Assembly (NCBI RefSeq): GCF_018130615.1
Contig: NZ_JAFCKB010000011.1
Span: 1-64,000, forward strand
Length of the DNA stretch: 64,000 bases
From: Bradyrhizobium manausense
GTDB lineage: Bacteria; Pseudomonadota; Alphaproteobacteria; Rhizobiales; Xanthobacteraceae
Direction: 5' to 3'
Positions 15,854 to 24,903 of the stretch are shown piece by piece. The first letter of the stretch is position 1, and each line of letters begins with the position of its first letter. Below the pieces are notes generated by a model. It had not been told where the DNA came from, searched no databases, and saw nothing but the letters and a program-made list of their open reading frames with translations. The translations under genes were made by a program, and so were the position numbers.

Positions 15854-16662
15854 GCGAGCGAAAGCCGACGGCCTTCCCGATCCTGATGAAGAACGACATT
15901 TGCTCGCTGATCCAGGCGACGGATGACGTCTTTCAGATCCGCTTCTCCAACCGCGCCGCCAACGCCTATCTGGTGCGCGGCTCGGCCCGCACCATCCTGA
16001 TCGATGTCGGCCTGTCCTCGAACTATCCGGCGATGGTGGAATGCCTGAACTTCGCCGGATGCCCGCCCGAGAAGATCGACATGGTGGTACTGAGCCACGA
16101 ACATCTCGACCATATCGGCGCGGCCTGGCACTTCAACGAGCTCCGAACCTACGTCGCCGCCCATCGGCTTGCCGCCAACAAGATCATGCTGCGCGACGAC
16201 TTCTCGATGTTGCGCAAGATGTTCAATGAGCCGAATGTGCCGATCAACATCGACATCTGGCTAGAGGAAGGCAATCTGATCGACCTCGGCAATTTCCGCC
16301 TCAACGTGATGTACACACCGGGCCATACCTCGGCCTGCATCACGCTGTTCGAGCAGGACAAGGGCCTGCTATTCGCCGCCGACACGTTGATGCCCGGAGG
16401 CGTGATGGGCGGCGTGTTCGGTTCGGGGAGCATTTCTGACTACATCCAGTCGCTGGAGCGGCTGAAAGGATTGAACGCGAAGATCCTGCTGTCAGGGCAC
16501 GGACGGCTGTCGGACACGCCGCAGGAGGACGTGCGCATCGCGATCGCGCGGTCGCACGGATTGCTGGAAGATACCGCGCAATTGTTCGACGCACTTGATG
16601 CACGCTCGAATTTCGAGCCGATCATGCAGTCGGTGCGGGATTTGAACAAGCTGGATGATTGA
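15850..16662 (+). CDS. Metallo-beta-lactamase-fold hydrolase coupled to a cNMP-binding protein
   Basis: 270 residues. The metal-binding HEHLDH motif (His83, His85, Asp87, His88) follows the usual TILIDVG strand; further ligands are in TPGHTSA and LLSGHGR. Soluble, no signal peptide. The family hydrolyses thioesters, lactones, phosphodiesters or nucleotides; nothing in the sequence fixes the substrate. Coupling with the upstream cNMP-binding protein suggests cyclic-nucleotide control of the enzyme or action on a nucleotide. That is inference. Confidence 0.82.
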   Translation: MSERKPTAFPILMKNDICSLIQATDDVFQIRFSNRAANAYLVRGSARTILIDVGLSSNYPAMVECLNFAGCPPEKIDMVVLSHEHLDHIGAAWHFNELRTYVAAHRLAANKIMLRDDFSMLRKMFNEPNVPINIDIWLEEGNLIDLGNFRLNVMYTPGHTSACITLFEQDKGLLFAADTLMPGGVMGGVFGSGSISDYIQSLERLKGLNAKILLSGHGRLSDTPQEDVRIAIARSHGLLEDTAQLFDALDARSNFEPIMQSVRDLNKLDD

Positions 16663-16669
16663 GCACAGT

Positions 16670-16713
16670 GTCGTCCCGGCCTAGTGCGCAATTGCGCACT
16701 AGGCCGGGACGAC
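16670..16713. repeat. Perfect 44-bp palindrome between convergent genes
   Basis: 22-bp arms meet with no loop: 16670-16691 is the reverse complement of 16692-16713, with centre GTGCGCAATTGCGCAC. It sits 7 bp after the MBL-fold stop and 7 bp before the end of the convergent TPM gene, so it may serve as a two-way terminator. The centre is the same core as in the longer repeats at 18.9 and 46.7 kb. Confidence 0.85.
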
Positions 16714-16720
16714 ATAGGGC

Positions 16721-17218
16721 CTACAGCACCACCGGTTTATCCGGCAGCTCATTCGGATGCGCTCCGCCCGGCGGGAAGTGCTTTGCCAGCTCACGCGACA
16801 CCGCGGCGATGCCGTCGATCACGCCGCGCTCGAACTGGCCTGCGCTGAACGCGAACTCCATCGCTCGGCAGATCGTCTCCCAGCCGGCCGCGCCCACCTT
16901 CGCATCGATGCCGCGATCGGCGATGATCTCGACGTCGCGATCCGCGAGCAGCAGATAGATCAGCACGCCATTGTTGTGCGCTGTGTCCCAGATGCGCAAA
17001 TGCGAGAACACGTCGAGCGCTCGCGCGCGCGCGTGCTGGTTGCGAAATAGCGGACGGCCGTCGAGCGCGCCTTCGACGACGAAGCGGACCTGGCCGGAAT
17101 GCGTCGTCTCGCTTCTCTTGATTGCCTGCTCGATGCGGGCGAGCACGCTTTGCGGAAACACCTGCCTGGCGCGCCAATGGTGCTGGAGGAGATGCCGGGT
17201 GATACGCCCAATGCCCAT
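16721..17218 (-). CDS. TPM-domain protein (soluble)
   Basis: 165 residues, one TPM domain (TLP18.3/Psb32/MOLO-1 family), with the conserved FVVEGALDGRP, RALDVFSHLRIWDTAHNNGVLIYLLLADRDVEIIADRGI and GVIDGIAAVS segments. It has no signal peptide or membrane helix, unlike its neighbour. Last gene of the lemA-TPM-TPM operon, 2 bp after the preceding stop. Function unknown; TPM proteins with LemA are linked to envelope stress. Confidence 0.8.
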   Translation of the reverse strand: MGIGRITRHLLQHHWRARQVFPQSVLARIEQAIKRSETTHSGQVRFVVEGALDGRPLFRNQHARARALDVFSHLRIWDTAHNNGVLIYLLLADRDVEIIADRGIDAKVGAAGWETICRAMEFAFSAGQFERGVIDGIAAVSRELAKHFPPGGAHPNELPDKPVVL

Positions 17219-17220
17219 GA

Positions 17221-18111
17221 CTACCAGCTCCCCGAGGCGCCGCCGCCACCAAAGCTGCCGCCGCCTCCGCTGAAGCTGCCGCTGTCACTGGACGACGATC
17301 CACTGCTCCAGCCGCCAGACGAGGAGCCGCCCGACCACGATCCGCCGCGCGACGTCCCCGTTGACGCCGGAAATAGGTCGGCGATGAAGGACAGCACGAA
17401 GCCGATGATGCCGGCGAGCAAGGCTAAGGCGCCGGATCCGAGGATGAGCAAGGCCAGGAGACCAATCACGCTGCCGGTCGCGACCGACCCCAGCAGTCGC
17501 CCCAGCAGTGCGCGCAGGAAGCCACCGACGACGAGCGAGGCAAACAGGACGACCGGGACGGCCGGCCCGATGTCGTCGAGATTGGCAAAATTCACGCTGC
17601 GCGAGGGAACCGGCAGCGGCTCGCCGTCAATGACGCGCATCATCCGCTCCGCGCCGGCCGAGATGCCACCGGCGAAATCGCCCTCCCTGAATTTTGGCGT
17701 GATGACCTCGTCGATGATCCGCCGCGAGGTGACGTCGGTCAGTGCGCCTTCGAGGCCATAGCCGACCTCGATGCGCAGATGCCGGTCGTTCTTGGCGACC
17801 ACCAGGATCGCGCCATCGTCGATCTTCTTGCGACCGATCTTCCAGGCTTCTGCAACGCGGATCGAGAATTGCTCGATCGTCTCCGGATCCGTCGTCGGCA
17901 CGATCAGCACCGCGATCTGGCTGCCCTTGCGCGTCTCGAAACCGCTGAGCTTCTGCGACAGCGCAGCGATATCGCTGCTCGACAGCGTGCCGGTCCGGTC
18001 GACCACGCGCCCGGTGAGCTGCGGCACGGCAACGTCCGCAGCGGCGGGGACCGCGATGGCGAACACAAGCGCGACAATGAGAGCAGCATGCCACCACAAA
18101 TTCGCCGTCAT
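17221..18111 (-). CDS. TPM-domain membrane protein with Gly/Ser-rich tail (YgcG-like)
   Basis: 296 residues: a signal peptide (about 1-24, ending VPAAA), a periplasmic TPM domain (about 30-160), two to three membrane helices (190-265) and a Gly/Ser-rich tail ending SFGGGGASGSW. This is the standard YgcG-type partner of LemA. The start at 18111 (MTANLWW) is preferred to the longer frame from 18237, whose extra residues are encoded by a palindromic repeat (18180-18210). Confidence 0.85.
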   Translation of the reverse strand: MTANLWWHAALIVALVFAIAVPAAADVAVPQLTGRVVDRTGTLSSSDIAALSQKLSGFETRKGSQIAVLIVPTTDPETIEQFSIRVAEAWKIGRKKIDDGAILVVAKNDRHLRIEVGYGLEGALTDVTSRRIIDEVITPKFREGDFAGGISAGAERMMRVIDGEPLPVPSRSVNFANLDDIGPAVPVVLFASLVVGGFLRALLGRLLGSVATGSVIGLLALLILGSGALALLAGIIGFVLSFIADLFPASTGTSRGGSWSGGSSSGGWSSGSSSSDSGSFSGGGGSFGGGGASGSW

Positions 18112-18249
18112 CGCCCGGCCCGACTGGGCGATCCAGTATTCCATAGACGCCAGCGAGATGCGGAAAAGCCGCGGCGTACTGGATTCCCCGCTTTCGCGGG
18201 GAATGACAGCGGTGGGTGGGGTGATGCCCATTCGCAAAATGGCTCGCGC

Positions 18250-18858
18250 TTACTTCGACGGCGCGGGCGCGTTGAAGTCGACCTTCGGCGCGGTCGAGAT
18301 TTCCTTCTCGTTCTCGACCGAGAAGTTCGGCTTCTCCTTGTAGCCGAACATCATCGCCGTGAGATTGCTCGGGAACGAGCGGATGGTGACGTTATACTCC
18401 TGCACCGCCTTGATGTAGCGGTTGCGCGCGACCGTGATACGGTTCTCGGTACCCTCGAGCTGCGACATCAAATCCTTGAACAGGGCATCCGACTTCAGCT
18501 GCGGATAGTTTTCGGTAACCACGAGGAGCCGCGACAGCGCACTGGACAGCTCGCCCTGCGCGGCCTGAAACTTCTGGAACGCGGCGGGATCGTTCAGCAC
18601 CTCGGGCGTCGCCTGGATGCTGCCGACCTTGGCACGGGCATTGGTGACGCCGAGCAGCACGTCCTTCTCCTGCTGCGCAAACCCCTTCACCGAGTTGACG
18701 AGATTGGGCACGAGATCGGCGCGGCGCTGATACTGGTTCACCACCTCGGACCAGTTGGCCTTGATCTGCTCGTCCTCGCTCTGGATCGCGTTGTAGCCGC
18801 AATTGGTGAGGCTGAGCGAGGCCAGCGCCGCCAGCACGGTCAGGATCTTGCGCATCAA
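18250..18858 (-). CDS. lemA: LemA family lipoprotein
   Basis: 202 residues with a lipoprotein signal (LASLSLTNCGY; Cys about residue 20) and the LemA helical bundle with signature stretches QYQRRADLVPNLVNSVKGF and RNRYIKAVQEYN. Likely anchored in the envelope facing the periplasm. First gene of an operon with two TPM proteins, a conserved pairing of unknown function. Start at 18858 or, one codon later, 18855. Confidence 0.9.
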   Translation of the reverse strand: MMRKILTVLAALASLSLTNCGYNAIQSEDEQIKANWSEVVNQYQRRADLVPNLVNSVKGFAQQEKDVLLGVTNARAKVGSIQATPEVLNDPAAFQKFQAAQGELSSALSRLLVVTENYPQLKSDALFKDLMSQLEGTENRITVARNRYIKAVQEYNVTIRSFPSNLTAMMFGYKEKPNFSVENEKEISTAPKVDFNAPAPSK

Positions 18859-18922
18859 ATTTCTCCCGGTGGAATCGGGGGCAAACTACCAGATTGCGCG
18901 CGCAAGACGCCAGCTTCCCGAT

Positions 18923-19018
18923 GTCATTCCGGGGGCGATGCAAAGCATCGAGCTACGGTGCGCAATTGCGCACCTGAGAATCTCGAGATTCCGGGCTCGC
19001 TTCGCGCCCCGGAATGAC
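18923..19018. repeat. GCGCAATTGCGC repeat element, copy 1
   Basis: A ~96-bp element starting GTCATTCCGGGGGCGATGC, with core GTGCGCAATTGCGCACCTGA and ending GCCCCGGAATGAC. Its ends are inverted repeats of each other. It lies between lemA and the enoyl-CoA hydratase gene. Further copies are at 24904-24991 and 46704-46803. Confidence 0.8.
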
Positions 19019-19133
19019 TGCAACAATCACGCGCGCGCCCAACCGCCAGCCGGCTGACGCAAGCCTCTTGCCTATCGCCACACGGCATAGTCAACTCAAA
19101 GCAAACAAGACGAAAAATGCAGGGGAGCGCGCC

Positions 19134-19985
19134 ATGTCCTCGTTCGAGACCATCCTCGTGGAGCGGCCGGAGCCGGCGGTCGCCAGGGTCGTGATGAACC
19201 GTCCCGACGCGCGCAACGCGCAGAACCTGCAAATGACCTACGACCTCAACGCGGCCTTCGACGCGGCGGTGCAGGACGATGCGGTCAAGGTGATCATCCT
19301 CGCCGGCACCGGGCCGCACTTCTCCTCCGGCCACGATCTGCGCCCCGGGGCTAAGAATGCCGCCGGCATCGATTTTCCGCCGGTAGGAAATTGGGGCGGC
19401 TTTGCGGAAGCGAACGCGCACGGCCGCTTTGCGCGCGAGCAGGAAATATATCTCCAGATCACGCGGCGCTGGCGCAATCTCGCCAAGCCTATGATTGCAG
19501 AAGTGCACGGCAAGTGCATCGCCGGTGGCTTGATGCTGGCCTGGGCCTGCGACCTCATCGTTGCCAGCGACGATGCGCAGTTCTGTGATCCCGTCGTGAC
19601 CATGGGCGTCTGCGGCGTCGAATGGTTCGTGCATCCCTGGGAGCTCGGCCCACGCAAAGCCAAGGAGTTTTTGTTCACCGCCGATAGCTGGAGTGCGCAG
19701 GAGGCGCATCAGCTCGGCATGGTCAACCAGGTCGTGCCGCGCGCCGAACTGTCATCGCGCGTGCTGGAGCTGGCGCGCCGGATCGCAGCAAAGCCGTCCT
19801 TTGCGCTGAAGCTGACCAAGGAGGCCGTGAACCGCTCCGTCGATATCATGGGGCAACCCGCCGCGATCGACCAGGCCTTTGCGCTGCATCAGCTTTGTCA
19901 CGCCCACAACCTTCAGGAGTTCGGCATGGTGGTCGATCCATCCGGACTACATCCCTCCGTGCGCAAGCCGGCGGCCCCGGAGTAG
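19134..19985 (+). CDS. Enoyl-CoA hydratase/isomerase family protein
   Basis: 283 residues of the crotonase fold. The oxyanion-hole motif is SSGHDLRPG (about residues 63-71), and the second CoA-site segment is KCIAGGLMLAWACDLIVASDDA. It lacks a clear pair of catalytic Glu residues in the usual places, so hydratase versus another crotonase reaction is open. The start at 19134 follows GGGGAG; a longer frame from 19014 would run into a repeat. It heads a unit with two acyl-CoA dehydrogenases. Confidence 0.85.
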   Translation: MSSFETILVERPEPAVARVVMNRPDARNAQNLQMTYDLNAAFDAAVQDDAVKVIILAGTGPHFSSGHDLRPGAKNAAGIDFPPVGNWGGFAEANAHGRFAREQEIYLQITRRWRNLAKPMIAEVHGKCIAGGLMLAWACDLIVASDDAQFCDPVVTMGVCGVEWFVHPWELGPRKAKEFLFTADSWSAQEAHQLGMVNQVVPRAELSSRVLELARRIAAKPSFALKLTKEAVNRSVDIMGQPAAIDQAFALHQLCHAHNLQEFGMVVDPSGLHPSVRKPAAPE

Positions 19986-19990
19986 ACGCA

Positions 19991-21139
19991 ATGGATCTCA
20001 ATCTCAGTGACGAACAACGGCTGCTGCGCGAGAGCGCGGAGCGCTTCGTGGCCGAGAGCTACGATGCCGATCACCGCCGCAAGATGGCGAACGATCCGCT
20101 CGGCTTCAGCCCGGCGGTGTGGAAGCAGTTTGCCGAGCTCGGCTGGCTGGCACTGCCGATCCCGGAAGAGCTCGACGGTCTTGGTGGCGGGCCGGTCGAA
20201 ATCGGCATCCTGATGGAAGCCTTTGGCCGCGGACTGGTGTCGGAGCCGTATATTGCGACCGTCGTGCTTGGCGCTGCACTGATCGACAAGTGCGCCAGCA
20301 CGGCGCAGAAGCAGGCGAGCCTGCCCAAGATCGCGGACGGATCGTTGAAGCTTGCGTTTGCCCATTCCGAGCGGGCTGCGCGGTTCGATCTCGCCAAGGT
20401 CGCGACCTCAGCCACCAAGTCGGCGCACGGTTGGCATCTCTCCGGCAGCAAGATTGCCGTGCTCGACGGCCATGCCGCCGACGACCTCATCGTCTCCGCG
20501 CATCTGCATGATCATCGGGGACCGTCGGGACGGATCGGCCTGTTTCTGGTGCCGGCAACCGCGTCTGACCTTGCGATTTCCGACTATCCGCGCCTCGGCG
20601 GCGGGCGGGCCTGCAACATCGAACTCTCCGGCGTGCAACTGCCGGAGGACGCCCTGCTCGGCGACGGCAGGGACGCGCTGCCGGCGATCGAATGGGCCGT
20701 CGATCGCGCCATGGCCGCGTTAGGCGCGGAAGCCGTCGGCATCATGCAGACGCTGCTCGACACCACGCTGGAGTACACCAAGATCAGAGAACAGTTCGGC
20801 CGGCCGCTGTCCGCCAACCAGGTGATCCGCCATCGCCTCGCCGATATGGCCATCCAGGTCGACGAGGCCCGCTCGATGGCGCTGCGTGCCGCGCTGAAGG
20901 CAGACAGCCCGCCGGTCGAGCGTGCCCGCGCCGCATCGGCTGCAAAGGCGAAGATCGGCAAATGCGCCCGCTTCGTCGGCGAGCAATCGATCCAGCTCCA
21001 CGGCGGCATGGGCGTCACCGAGGAGCTCGAGGTCGGCGCCTATTTCAAGCGCTTGGTCGCCTTCGACACGCTATTCGGCGGCAGCGCGCATCACTATGCC
21101 CGCCACGCCCAGCTTGGCCGCATCACTCAGTCCGCCTGA
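19991..21139 (+). CDS. Acyl-CoA dehydrogenase, divergent subunit
   Basis: 382 residues of the acyl-CoA dehydrogenase fold. The C-terminal FAD-binding segment (QSIQLHGGMGVTEELEVGAYFKRL) is well kept. The mid-domain segment that usually reads TEP..GSD is here HSERAARFD, so the substrate/FAD contact there is altered. With the next gene this looks like the weak partner of a heteromeric dehydrogenase (compare PimC/PimD of Rhodopseudomonas palustris or FadE28/29). Start 19991 lies 5 bp after the hydratase stop. Confidence 0.87.
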   Translation: MDLNLSDEQRLLRESAERFVAESYDADHRRKMANDPLGFSPAVWKQFAELGWLALPIPEELDGLGGGPVEIGILMEAFGRGLVSEPYIATVVLGAALIDKCASTAQKQASLPKIADGSLKLAFAHSERAARFDLAKVATSATKSAHGWHLSGSKIAVLDGHAADDLIVSAHLHDHRGPSGRIGLFLVPATASDLAISDYPRLGGGRACNIELSGVQLPEDALLGDGRDALPAIEWAVDRAMAALGAEAVGIMQTLLDTTLEYTKIREQFGRPLSANQVIRHRLADMAIQVDEARSMALRAALKADSPPVERARAASAAKAKIGKCARFVGEQSIQLHGGMGVTEELEVGAYFKRLVAFDTLFGGSAHHYARHAQLGRITQSA

Positions 21140-21154
21140 CACAAGGAGCGCATC

Positions 21155-22351
21155 ATGGACCTGTCGTTCAATGCCGAGGAGCGCGCCTTCCAAAACGAGG
21201 TGCGCGGCTTCATCGCGAAGAATCTCACCGAAGAGATGAAGCGCGCGACGGCGCTGACGCCATCGGTGTTCTCCGATCCCGATATCGGCATGGCCTGGCA
21301 GCGCGCGCTGCATAGACGGGGTTGGGGTGCGCCGGGCTGGCCGGTCGACCATGGCGGCCCGGACTGGACGCCGGCGCAGCGCTGGATCTTCGAGAGCGAA
21401 TGCGCACGGGCCGGCGTGCCGAATGTCAACGTGATGGGCGTGAAGATGGTCGGGCCCGTCATCATCGGCTTCGGCTCGCCGGAGCAGAAGAACTTTTACT
21501 TGCCGCGCATTCTGTCCGGCGAGGATTATTGGTGCCAGGGTTATTCCGAGCCGGGCTCCGGCTCCGATCTCTCGTCACTGAAGACCCGCGCGGTGCGCGA
21601 CGGCGACGACTACATCATCAACGGCACGAAGATCTGGACCACGCATGCCCATCACGCCAATCGCATGTTCGCACTGGTGCGCACCAGCGACGGCCCGCGG
21701 CAGCAGGACGGCATCAGCTTCATCCTGATCGACATGAAGACGCCGGGCATCACCACGCGCCCCATTCTGACCATCGGCGGCGACCACGAGGTCAACCAGG
21801 TGTTCTTCGACGACGTGCGCGTGCCCGTCGCCAACCGCGTCGGCGAGGAAGGCAAGGGCTGGACTTACGGCAAATATCTGCTCGAGTTCGAACGAGGCTC
21901 CGGCATTGCCTCGGCCAAGCTACGCGAGGGGCTGCGCGCCATCACCGAGCTTGCCGAATCCGACCTCACGGGTCGAGCGATCGACAGCCCTGACATCGCA
22001 TCCCGCATCTCAGAGGTCGAGGTCGATATCGATGCACTGGAGATGACCGAGCTGCGCGTGCTCTCGGCGCTGCAAACCGGCCAAAATCCCGGCGCGGTCT
22101 CGTCCATCCTGAAGCTGCGCAACAGCGAGATCCGGCAGGCCGTAACGCGGTTAGGGGTCGACGTGATCGGCCACGACGCGCTCGCGGTCGAGCCGACGCG
22201 CCCGCTCTACAAGCTCAACCGCGAGCCGGCACTGCCTGAGGACATGCTGACGGTTGTGCCGGAATATCTCAACGGGCGAGCCTACACGATCTTCGGCGGC
22301 ACCTCGGAGATCCAGCGCGACATCATCGCGAAGATGATGCTGGGGATTTGA
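21155..22351 (+). CDS. Acyl-CoA dehydrogenase, canonical subunit
   Basis: 398 residues with the complete middle-domain motif YSEPGSGSDLSSLKTRA and the IWTTHAHHANRMFALVRT strand; the C-terminal end FGGTSEIQRDIIAKMML is the classical FAD-contact signature. AAGGAG lies just before the ATG. FAD-dependent alpha,beta-oxidation of an acyl-CoA, probably as a heteromer with the preceding gene. The three genes look like a beta-oxidation module for an unusual (dicarboxylic, cyclic or branched) acyl-CoA; the substrate is unknown. Confidence 0.9.
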   Translation: MDLSFNAEERAFQNEVRGFIAKNLTEEMKRATALTPSVFSDPDIGMAWQRALHRRGWGAPGWPVDHGGPDWTPAQRWIFESECARAGVPNVNVMGVKMVGPVIIGFGSPEQKNFYLPRILSGEDYWCQGYSEPGSGSDLSSLKTRAVRDGDDYIINGTKIWTTHAHHANRMFALVRTSDGPRQQDGISFILIDMKTPGITTRPILTIGGDHEVNQVFFDDVRVPVANRVGEEGKGWTYGKYLLEFERGSGIASAKLREGLRAITELAESDLTGRAIDSPDIASRISEVEVDIDALEMTELRVLSALQTGQNPGAVSSILKLRNSEIRQAVTRLGVDVIGHDALAVEPTRPLYKLNREPALPEDMLTVVPEYLNGRAYTIFGGTSEIQRDIIAKMMLGI

Positions 22352-22377
22352 GGGAACGCGCGCGCCATACACTCGGT

Positions 22378-22414
22378 GTCGTCCCGGACACGCGAAGCGC
22401 AGATCCGGGACGAC
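22378..22414. repeat. Short inverted repeat after the acyl-CoA dehydrogenase genes
   Basis: GTCGTCCCGGA (22378-22388) pairs with TCCGGGACGAC (22404-22414) across a 15-nt loop, between two convergent genes. Same end sequence as the palindrome at 16670-16713; likely terminator and REP-type element. Confidence 0.7.
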
Positions 22415-22456
22415 AGATCAGTTTGTAGCGACAGCCAGCGCAACAACGCGTTGCGC

Positions 22457-24781
22457 TTAACCCGCCGCCTTCGCGTCCCTGATCGCCTTCCAGATCTTCT
22501 GTGGCGTCAGCGGCGTGTTGAGCTGGGTGATGCCGAGCTCGCCGAGCGCGTCCATGACCCCGTTGGTGACGCAGGGCGGGCCGCCGATGGCGCCGGATTC
22601 GCCGCAGCCCTTGGCGCCGAGCGGATTGGTGCGGCAGGGCGCGGAATCGTCGAGCGTGACCACGATCGGCGGCACGTCATCGGCACGCGGGATGCAGTAG
22701 TCCTGGTAGCTCGCGGTCAGAAGCTGACCATCGGCATCGTACGAGACGCCCTCATACAGCGCCTGCCCGATGCCCTGCGCGACGCCGCCATGGATCTGGC
22801 CGGTGACCAGCATCGGGTTCACGGCGACACCGACATCATCGACGGTGGTGTAGCGCACGACCTTGGAGACGCCGGTATCGGGATCAATCTCGACCTCGCA
22901 GATATGCGTGCCGTTGGGCCAGCTCGGCCCGTCAACCTCGCCTTCGGAATCGACGCTGAGCTTGGCGCCATCCTCCTTCTCGGCGATGTCGAACAGGCTG
23001 ATGCGGCGGTCGGTGCCGACCACGGTGAGCATGCCACCCTGGTACTCGATGTCCTCGACCGAGGTCTCCAGCACGTTCGCCGCCTTCTCGCGCGCCTTCT
23101 GGATCAGATCGTTGGAGGAAACCGCGACCGCGGTGCCGCCGACGAACAGCGAGCGCGAGCCGACGCTGCCAAAACCCATGGCGAGATCGGTGTCGCCTTG
23201 CACGACGTCGATCTTGTCCATGGCAACGCCGAGCGTATCGGAAATCATCTGGGTGTAGGTCGTCTGCAAGCCCTGCCCCATCGCCATGGTGCCGGAATGC
23301 AGCACGACGCGGCCTTGCGAGGTCGCATGCAGGCTGACCTTTTCAGTATGGGCGCGGCCACCGGTCCATTCGATGTAGGAGGTGAGCCCGCGGCCATAGA
23401 GCAGGCCCTTCTTTTTCGCGGCCTTCTTGCGCGCGGCAAAGCCGTCCCAGTCCGCAAGCTTCACGGCGCGGTCGAGCATGTGCGCGAAGGCGCCGGAGTC
23501 ATAAACCTGGCCGGCAGCGTTGGTGTAAGGGAGCTGCGCCGGCTTGATGTAGTTCGCTTTCCGGATCGCGCGCGGATCCATGCCGATTTTTCGCGCAGCT
23601 GCGTCGAACAGGCGCTCGACGATGAACACCGCTTCGGGCCGGCCGGCGCCACGATAGGCACCAACCGGCGCGGTGTGCGTCATCACCGACTTGATCTCGA
23701 AATGCACCAGCGGCAGGTCGTAGACGCCTGTCTGCACGAACGGCCCGAGCACCAGCGGGATGATGTTGGCAGCACCCGAGGAATAGGCGCCGGTGCAGCC
23801 GATCGAGGTGACGCGATAGGCGAGCACCTTGCCCTTCTCGTCCAGCGCGAAAGACGCGGTCGAGGTGAGATCGCGGCCATGGGTGCCGCCGACGAATTCG
23901 TCGGTGCGATCGCCACGCCAGCGGATCTTCTTGTTCAGCTTGGTCGCGACATAGGCGACGATGCCGTCTTCCGGATAGAGGTTGGTCTTCTGGCCAAAGC
24001 CGCCGCCGATGTCGCCGACCAGCACGCGCACGCTGTCCTTGGGACGCTTGAGCACTGCTTCCGCCAGCACGTCGCGGGTCGAGGCTGGCGTCTGGGACTG
24101 CACATGCAGGAGGAGACGGCCGGTCTTCTTGTCGATCTCGGCAATGGTCGAGCGCGGCTCCATGGCCGAGGGCACTAGGCGCTGACTGACGAGATCGAGC
24201 TCGACCGTGTGCGCGGCCTTGGCGAAGGCCTCGTCCACCTTGGCGGCATCGCCGTAGGCCATCGCGCCGACGATGTTGTCGGGCGCCTCCGGCCAGACCA
24301 CGGGCGCGCCGGGTTTCACGGCCTCGACGGGATCGACCACCGCCGGCTGCACATCATACTCGACCACGATCGCCTCAGCCGCGCTCTGGGCCTCTGCACG
24401 CGATGAAGCCACCACGGCCGCCACCGCCTCGCCGGTGTAACGCACCACCTCATGGGCGAGCAGCCGCCGCGGCGGCACAGTCATCGGCTTGCCGTCGGGG
24501 CGTTTGAAGATGCTCAGCGTCGGGATAGCACCGACGTCGTCCTTGATCAGGTCCGCGCCGGTGTAGATTGCGGTGATGCCGGGCATCGATGCGGCTGCGC
24601 CGGTGTCGACCGAGACGATCTTCGCGTGCGCATGCGGCGAGCGCAGCACGTGCAACCACAGCGCACCGTCGTCCGGCTTGTCGTCGATGAATTGCCCCTT
24701 CCCGGTGAGCAGCCGCTGGTCTTCCAAACGCTTGACGGGCTGGCCCGCTCCGAAACGCAAATTGCCGGGAAGAATGTTCAT
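22457..24781 (-). CDS. Molybdenum hydroxylase large subunit, CoxL form II-like, without partners
   Basis: 774 residues of the xanthine oxidase/CO dehydrogenase large-subunit family, which binds the Mo-cytosine dinucleotide cofactor. The active-site loop reads AYRGAGR near residue 375, the signature of form II CoxL-like proteins and not of true CO dehydrogenase (AYRCSFR). The N-terminal half starts GQPVKRLEDQRLLTGKGQF. The usual iron-sulfur and FAD subunit genes are not beside it within this window, so partners must be elsewhere or different. Substrate unknown (aromatic heterocycle, aldehyde or purine types are known). Confidence 0.88.
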   Translation of the reverse strand: MNILPGNLRFGAGQPVKRLEDQRLLTGKGQFIDDKPDDGALWLHVLRSPHAHAKIVSVDTGAAASMPGITAIYTGADLIKDDVGAIPTLSIFKRPDGKPMTVPPRRLLAHEVVRYTGEAVAAVVASSRAEAQSAAEAIVVEYDVQPAVVDPVEAVKPGAPVVWPEAPDNIVGAMAYGDAAKVDEAFAKAAHTVELDLVSQRLVPSAMEPRSTIAEIDKKTGRLLLHVQSQTPASTRDVLAEAVLKRPKDSVRVLVGDIGGGFGQKTNLYPEDGIVAYVATKLNKKIRWRGDRTDEFVGGTHGRDLTSTASFALDEKGKVLAYRVTSIGCTGAYSSGAANIIPLVLGPFVQTGVYDLPLVHFEIKSVMTHTAPVGAYRGAGRPEAVFIVERLFDAAARKIGMDPRAIRKANYIKPAQLPYTNAAGQVYDSGAFAHMLDRAVKLADWDGFAARKKAAKKKGLLYGRGLTSYIEWTGGRAHTEKVSLHATSQGRVVLHSGTMAMGQGLQTTYTQMISDTLGVAMDKIDVVQGDTDLAMGFGSVGSRSLFVGGTAVAVSSNDLIQKAREKAANVLETSVEDIEYQGGMLTVVGTDRRISLFDIAEKEDGAKLSVDSEGEVDGPSWPNGTHICEVEIDPDTGVSKVVRYTTVDDVGVAVNPMLVTGQIHGGVAQGIGQALYEGVSYDADGQLLTASYQDYCIPRADDVPPIVVTLDDSAPCRTNPLGAKGCGESGAIGGPPCVTNGVMDALGELGITQLNTPLTPQKIWKAIRDAKAAG

Positions 24782-24903
24782 TCCGCTGGTCCTCTAAGCC
24801 TCAAAGTGCGGCCGCCTTTTAGCGGATCGAGGTAGAGGAGACCAGCCGCGCTTTTGGGCCAGATATCCACGGATTCGTCATGCCCAGGCTTGTCTTGGAG
24901 ATC

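Noticed and set aside
22376-24178. A 600-codon frame on the + strand
   Set aside because: Antisense to the CoxL-type gene and begins inside a palindromic repeat.
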